NCBI GenBank assembly: GCA_017475805.1
Contig: JAFVEW010000240.1
Coordinates: 1-21,277, forward strand
Direction of reading: 5' to 3'
Length of the DNA stretch: 21,277 nt
Source: Synergistaceae bacterium
GTDB lineage: Bacteria; Synergistota; Synergistia; Synergistales; Aminobacteriaceae
A model generated the notes under the pieces. The model saw only the letters and a list, made by a program, of their open reading frames with translations. It ran no database searches and was not told where the DNA came from. Below, one piece after another: positions 17,781 to 21,277 of this stretch. The first letter of the stretch is position 1, and each line of letters begins with the position of its first letter. The translations under genes and the position numbers were made by a program.

Positions 17781-19286
17781 CTATTTTATAGCATCAAAAA
17801 GCGTATTCAAATACTCAGGATCATACTCAAAAATGCCCTCGATTTTCTCTGCAGGACTTGGCGGAGTGAAGTAAATATGAAATACTAAACTGCCGTCCAT
17901 TAGCGAAGTTAAAGGATTTTCAGAGCTGCGAAATTCAATCCTGCCACCTAAAATTGCTTCAATAGCCTGCAGACCGTTCAATCTGACATTAAAGCTGTCA
18001 ACTATTGTGCGAACTAATCTTTGAGTCATAGGAGCATCAACTTTTTGCCAAAATGTCAAAGTAAATTCATTGCGAATCCAATTAAACATTCTGCGAACGG
18101 GTATAAAATCGTCTTTAGGATCAGTGTTAGCGGGGTAAACTGCAGTCCTATTCCCCCAAGCGCGCCAGCCGCCGCTGAAATTCAAAGCCGTTGTAATTCC
18201 CTGTCCGTTTAGATAATTAGCTTGGTCAAGTCCTAAACTTATTTCTTTGCCTTCAGAATTTACACAGGCGTTCATCTGTAAAATTTTATTGGAAGGACTT
18301 TCAAAAGGTATATCGCCGTTGGAATTATCGACGCTATTCATTAAGCCTATTAATTGCGTTGACAAGTGAAAAATTTTATCATCAAGCGCGATTTTCGGCC
18401 AACATGCAATTTGAAATTCACTTGTATAATTATTTAGATTTTTCCATTCAGGAACTTCGCTATAAACGTCTGCACCGTCTGAATTACTCGGAACATCTAC
18501 GACGGACATAGCCGTGAAAACGCCGTTTATATTTTCGCATTTTGCACGCATTACAGCAGCAACGCCGGGCTTCTCGCTCCATTTAGGCGCGGCAATTAAG
18601 CCGGGAACTAATCTGAACTTCGGGAAAACTTTTTCAACTAATTCAAGCCCTTTGTAATCTCCTGTCTGGGCATCAATGCCGCCGATTATGTCATTAGCTG
18701 TAACTAATTCAGGCTTAAGTTTTGTATAAGTTAAGAAAGCCCTTGTTTTCCCTGCTAAAGCACCGCCAACGATGACATCAAGAATTAAATTTCCGTCGTC
18801 ATCATATCCCAGTGAATAATCTTCATTTAATTTGTAAATAACTTTGCTTTCAGACTCATCATCATCTCCAAAATCATCGTCAACATCAAGACTTGCTGCC
18901 TCAAAATCTGACATTAAAACGTCTAATCCTAAATTAATTTCGTTGTCAATAATTGCATATTCTCTTGCCGTTATTTTCTCTTTGTGTTTTGAAGGATCAA
19001 GAACGTTAATTAAGACACATGGCGACATTCCATAAAGAGCAAACTGTGAATAAATAAACTCGCAAAGCGTATATTTATCCCAATCGCTGCTAAATCCGAA
19101 ATAATTTACTGCTTCGGCGTATGTATAAACTAATTTTGGCTGATTTATATTCTTCAAAGCGTTATCGTCTGCAGCTAAATGAAGCGGTGCAGTGCCGACA
19201 ATAACAGGCAGTCCGCCATCAATCTGTACAGGTGAAATTAACGATGTCGGAACTTCACGGGTATAAACTCCGTGCTTAAAAGTCAT
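17781..19286 (-). CDS. FI: Phage tail sheath protein (P2 FI/Mu L type)
   Basis: The 501-aa sheath protein is the contracting outer tail layer. It starts 'MTFKHGVYTREVPTSLISPV', with 'GLPVIVGTAPLHL' and 'AVNYFGFSSDWDKYTLCEFI' near residues 55-75. A core 'GIDAQTGDYKGLELVEKVFP' with 'LVPGLIAAPKWSEKPGVAAV' lies near 210-245. The C-terminal domain holds 'WGNRTAVYPANTDPKDDFIP', 'VRRMFNWIRNEF' and 'VRTIVDSFNVRLNGLQAIEA', ending in the strand-swap arm 'LVFHIYFTPPSPAEKIEGIF'. Mu L is of similar length. Between residues about 125 and 185 there is an acidic, D-rich insertion (DVDDDFGDDDESESK) that is probably surface exposed. The ribosome site is GGAAGTGAT before ATG 19286. Confidence 0.95.
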   Translation of the reverse strand: MTFKHGVYTREVPTSLISPVQIDGGLPVIVGTAPLHLAADDNALKNINQPKLVYTYAEAVNYFGFSSDWDKYTLCEFIYSQFALYGMSPCVLINVLDPSKHKEKITAREYAIIDNEINLGLDVLMSDFEAASLDVDDDFGDDDESESKVIYKLNEDYSLGYDDDGNLILDVIVGGALAGKTRAFLTYTKLKPELVTANDIIGGIDAQTGDYKGLELVEKVFPKFRLVPGLIAAPKWSEKPGVAAVMRAKCENINGVFTAMSVVDVPSNSDGADVYSEVPEWKNLNNYTSEFQIACWPKIALDDKIFHLSTQLIGLMNSVDNSNGDIPFESPSNKILQMNACVNSEGKEISLGLDQANYLNGQGITTALNFSGGWRAWGNRTAVYPANTDPKDDFIPVRRMFNWIRNEFTLTFWQKVDAPMTQRLVRTIVDSFNVRLNGLQAIEAILGGRIEFRSSENPLTSLMDGSLVFHIYFTPPSPAEKIEGIFEYDPEYLNTLFDAIK

Positions 19287-19291
19287 TTATA

Positions 19292-19567
19292 TCACTTCCT
19301 TTTCATTCTGAGCTTTTCAGCTTCTTTTGTAACATTATAAAAAATCCTAGCTTCTCTAGTCCCTGATTTTTGGATTTTTGTTCTCATTGTTTCAAGTTCA
19401 CCGACCGGCACTATCAGCTGCTTTATCTCGGGTATTTTCTCAATGGCTCGTTCAATATACAAAGGCAAACCGCCCGAAAATACCTGAAATTTTTGCATTG
19501 CCAGCGGGAAAATATTAGGTCCTGTATAAATTACGGGTTCATCAGTAATCATAACTTCATCTTCCAT
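19292..19567 (-). CDS. Hypothetical phage protein between tail terminator and sheath
   Basis: A 91-aa protein with GGAG 10 bases upstream of ATG 19567. It begins acidic (MEDEVMITDEPVIYTGPNIF), has 'FPLAMQKFQVFSGGLPLYIE', then 'RAIEKIPEIKQLIVPVGELE', and ends with a basic C-terminus (KEAEKLRMKRK). Looks like a small mixed alpha/beta protein. I do not recognise the family. It lies in the slot between tail terminator and sheath, where several Mu- and P2-type phages carry a small unknown protein. It could be an assembly accessory (inference). Confidence 0.7.
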   Translation of the reverse strand: MEDEVMITDEPVIYTGPNIFPLAMQKFQVFSGGLPLYIERAIEKIPEIKQLIVPVGELETMRTKIQKSGTREARIFYNVTKEAEKLRMKRK

Positions 19568-19580
19568 TTTTTCTAACTCC

Positions 19581-20108
19581 TTAAAAACTCATCAAAGGCC
19601 GTCCAGTTTCCCAGACTGTTTCAATTTGTCCAAAATAAACCGGCCAGGCCTGCTCCTCAAATAAATAGCTTTTCATCGGCATTTGTAATTGATAGCGATT
19701 TTGCAAAATTCTATTAGGCATACTAAGCAAATATTGCTGTGTTTTTTCGATAATCCCCAAAACATCACGATAACCTTGACAATCAGGGTTATCATCGTAA
19801 GTTCCGATTAAAAGACGCACATTAATTCTTACAGCGTCCAGCGTTCCTTCTTCTTTGATAGTTGTATCGTCTAACTTTACTATTATACAAGGAAAATTTG
19901 CTTCAACATCTGCAGGTGAATAGCCTTGCGGAGCTATTTCCTCGTTATTATCTTCATCGTTATTTACTTCAATAGCTGACGGCTGCGGCAAATATTGTGC
20001 AAAGACTTTTACATTTTGCAATAATCCGCTTTTTGCCGGAAGCTCATAATCCTTAAAAACTTCGCTCAACTCTGCAACAAGAGCGTCAAGCAAATTAATT
20101 TCAATCAT
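19581..20108 (-). CDS. Probable tail terminator/completion protein
   Basis: The start is taken at ATG 20108, where GGAG sits 5 bases upstream, giving 175 aa. A longer frame from ATG 20174 (ATGA overlap with the previous gene) would add 22 residues but lacks a ribosome site. Features: 'MIEINLLDALVAELSEVFKD' with 'AKSGLLQNVKVFAQYLPQPS' then an acidic loop, 'FPCIIVKLDDTTIKEEGTLD', 'VRLLIGTYDDNPDCQGYRDV', and a final 'PVYFGQIETVWETGRP'. This order is like the GpU/tail terminator fold, a ring-forming protein that caps the tail end at the head. Position after the Z-like protein and before sheath agrees. No name can be given firmly. Confidence 0.72.
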   Translation of the reverse strand: MIEINLLDALVAELSEVFKDYELPAKSGLLQNVKVFAQYLPQPSAIEVNNDEDNNEEIAPQGYSPADVEANFPCIIVKLDDTTIKEEGTLDAVRINVRLLIGTYDDNPDCQGYRDVLGIIEKTQQYLLSMPNRILQNRYQLQMPMKSYLFEEQAWPVYFGQIETVWETGRPLMSF

Positions 20109-20170
20109 TCCTGCTCCTTTATCTAATGCCCAAAGGCCGTTTGCAACTTTCATAAAAGGCTTGTATCTCT

Positions 20171-20725
20171 TCATGGCAGCAAGTTAAGCGCGCGCAATAT
20201 TTCATGGTCTAATCTTTTTTCAAAACGTTCGATTGCTTTTTGCTCTATATTTTTCACTGTATCTTCATTTTTCAAAATTTGCGGGATTGCTGGAGAAACT
20301 AATAAATTAATATTCCATTTTCCAGAGCCTGAGCGGATATAAGGCTTATATTTGCCGCCGCGTTTTACTAAAAAGCCGCCCTGAATGTTTTTAATACCGT
20401 CGCGCTTTACAGCTCCCTTAAGGCTTTTCATGCCTTTTTTAGATGACTTCGGCGTTAAATTGTAATCCGCAAGAGATTTTCGCGCGCCTCTTGAAAGCAT
20501 AATGCCTTGCAAATTGTTTGCACCGGCCTTTTTCAGCGAAATAGTTTTGCGAATTTCAGAAGGTTTTACAAAATAACGCTCCTTTGTTTCCGCGACAATA
20601 TCAGTCCGCATACCCTCTAAAACTCTGTTTGTAGTTGAAGCTAAAACGCGAGGAAACGCTCCTTTTATGTGCTTTAATACTGCATTAGCGCGTTCAATGC
20701 CCTCTGTCGAAATACCAATATTCAT
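20171..20725 (-). CDS. Tail completion protein, minor tail protein Z-like
   Basis: The 184-aa basic protein resembles the prophage minor tail protein Z (GPZ) type: 'ISTEGIERANAVLKHIKGAF', 'LASTTNRVLEGMRTDIVAET', 'KERYFVKPSEIRKTISLKKA', then 'GGFLVKRGGKYKPYIRSGSG' and a C-terminal 'KAIERFEKRLDHEILRALNL' helix. The 'RY.VK..EIRKTI.LKKA' segment is the most typical element. Such proteins sit at the head-tail joint and complete the tail. GGAGG lies 7 bases upstream of ATG 20725, which overlaps the previous stop (ATGA). Confidence 0.8.
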   Translation of the reverse strand: MNIGISTEGIERANAVLKHIKGAFPRVLASTTNRVLEGMRTDIVAETKERYFVKPSEIRKTISLKKAGANNLQGIMLSRGARKSLADYNLTPKSSKKGMKSLKGAVKRDGIKNIQGGFLVKRGGKYKPYIRSGSGKWNINLLVSPAIPQILKNEDTVKNIEQKAIERFEKRLDHEILRALNLLP

Positions 20726-21093
20726 CGGTTAGCCTCCAAAACAATACGCCAAACTTGACCTTGCAAACTTGCCTCTGAAACTGTATATAATTCTCCGTCA
20801 AGTTTCAGCGACGAATCGGCTTTTATAACTCCTTTTATGTCCTTTACGCGAACAAATAAAACCCCTAAGCCCTTTGCTATGCCTTCGGGGTTTTCGTCAT
20901 TGCCAACACGAATATTAATGCTTTTATTTTTTACGTCATTAGTAAATAATGCGAGTATTTTTTTGCCATTTATATCGTGATAGCGGGCAAACTCTGAATT
21001 ATTAAACCATACTGCGCCATCTTCAAGATCATGCGCTTCAAAATCTATAAATGTCTTATTTCGTGAGTAAATATCATGAATTAACTTGAGCAT
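20722..21093 (-). CDS. Head-tail joining-type protein
   Basis: From ATG 21093 the product is 123 aa: MLKLIHDIYSRNKTFIDFEA, with 'AVWFNNSEFARYHDINGKKI', 'RVGNDENPEGIAKGLGVLFV' and C-terminal 'LDGELYTVSEASLQGQVWRI'. The final 'L.GE.Y.V...S.....W.I.L' strand order is common in phage head-tail joining proteins of the lambda FII or HK97 gp9 kind. An upstream TTG at 21120 would add 9 residues; AGGA just before the ATG favours the shorter form. The start lies 20 bases inside the preceding gene. Confidence 0.68.
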   Translation of the reverse strand: MLKLIHDIYSRNKTFIDFEAHDLEDGAVWFNNSEFARYHDINGKKILALFTNDVKNKSINIRVGNDENPEGIAKGLGVLFVRVKDIKGVIKADSSLKLDGELYTVSEASLQGQVWRIVLEANR

Positions 21094-21277
21094 TTTCCTG
21101 AACAATTTGCTCTGAGACAATCGGCTCAGGCTCTAATTTTTTTGCAGATTTTGCTGCTTTTTTCGGAGCGTCGGCAACAACTTCTGCTAATCCTTGAGTG
21201 ATAAGTTTCTGAGCGTCTACATTATCGGGCAAAATAGCACCAGCACTAAATATTTTTGCGCCGGAAATAAATTTACC
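21074..21277 (-). CDS. C-terminal end of a small phage protein (partial, cut by right edge)
   Basis: The frame is open from the window edge to TGA 21076-21074 and gives 67 residues: GKFISGAKIFSAGAILPDNV, then 'DAQKLITQGLAEVVADAPKK' and a Lys/Ala/Glu-rich tail. The 'G..F.AG..LP...A..LI..GLAE' pattern resembles the short SH3-like head or connector accessory proteins found upstream of head-tail joining genes in prophages (DUF7210-like); this is tentative. The N-terminus is outside the window. Confidence 0.62.
   Translation of the reverse strand, partial: GKFISGAKIFSAGAILPDNVDAQKLITQGLAEVVADAPKKAAKSAKKLEPEPIVSEQIVQENAQVNS

Noticed and set aside
1..21277. CRISPR array, tRNA, integrase or attachment site
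   Set aside because: No regularly spaced repeats, cloverleaf sequence or recombinase motif was seen on either strand.
1..21277. Tailocin rather than a phage
   Set aside because: Head-tail joining and Z-like completion genes are present, which suggests a capsid module upstream, but the window does not show it, so this stays open rather than claimed.

Overview
The window is most of the tail module of a contractile-tailed (P2/Mu-type myovirus) prophage or phage. The DNA is AT-rich and bacterial, with strong AGGAGG-type ribosome binding sites. The host cannot be named from sequence alone. The style (low GC, many small toxin-antitoxin genes, DUF4815-type fibre protein) would suit a gut or anaerobic Bacillota- or Synergistota-like bacterium, but that is a guess. 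No integrase, terminase, capsid gene, tRNA, rRNA, CRISPR or attachment site is visible.

All structural genes lie on the minus strand and read from right to left. The order begins with the end of a small unknown protein (21277-21074), then a head-tail joining-type protein, a tail completion protein of the minor-tail-Z type, a probable tail terminator and an unknown 91-aa protein. The tail sheath and tail tube follow, then the tail assembly chaperone with a -1 frameshift product, a small membrane protein, the tape measure, and tail protein X (LysM-like). The hub protein D, spike V, a 59-aa membrane peptide, the PAAR tip and GpU come next. The series ends with baseplate W (gp25-like), J and I, an unknown 162-aa tail protein, the 1034-aa DUF4815 fibre-region protein, and the start of another fibre gene cut by the left edge (116-1).

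Cargo blocks interrupt this operon at gene boundaries. (1) Two tandem paralogous RelB/RelE-like modules (17189-16178, minus) sit between tail tube and chaperone. (2) A hicA-hicB-hicB cassette (9478-10628, plus) lies between the spike gene V and the membrane peptide/PAAR pair. (3) A frameshifted ribbon-helix-helix repressor gene, a BRO-type antirepressor and its 90-aa partner (8816-7465, minus) follow PAAR, with a possible small RNA on the opposite strand. (4) A 52-aa antitoxin plus PIN toxin pair (6884-7421, plus) lies before GpU. Three cargo promoters share an extended -10 of the form TGTGyTATAAT, and several carry palindromes that could be operators. They could therefore be expressed in the lysogen while the late genes are silent.

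The most noteworthy single events are an in-frame TAA that removes the last 30 codons of baseplate protein J, a canonical T TTT TTG slippery site in the tail chaperone gene, six WDxxTW-like repeats in the C-terminal extension of protein I, and a possible ~75-nt RNA at about 8603-8680. The J nonsense codon and the repressor frameshift suggest a decaying prophage, unless they are sequencing errors or recoding sites.
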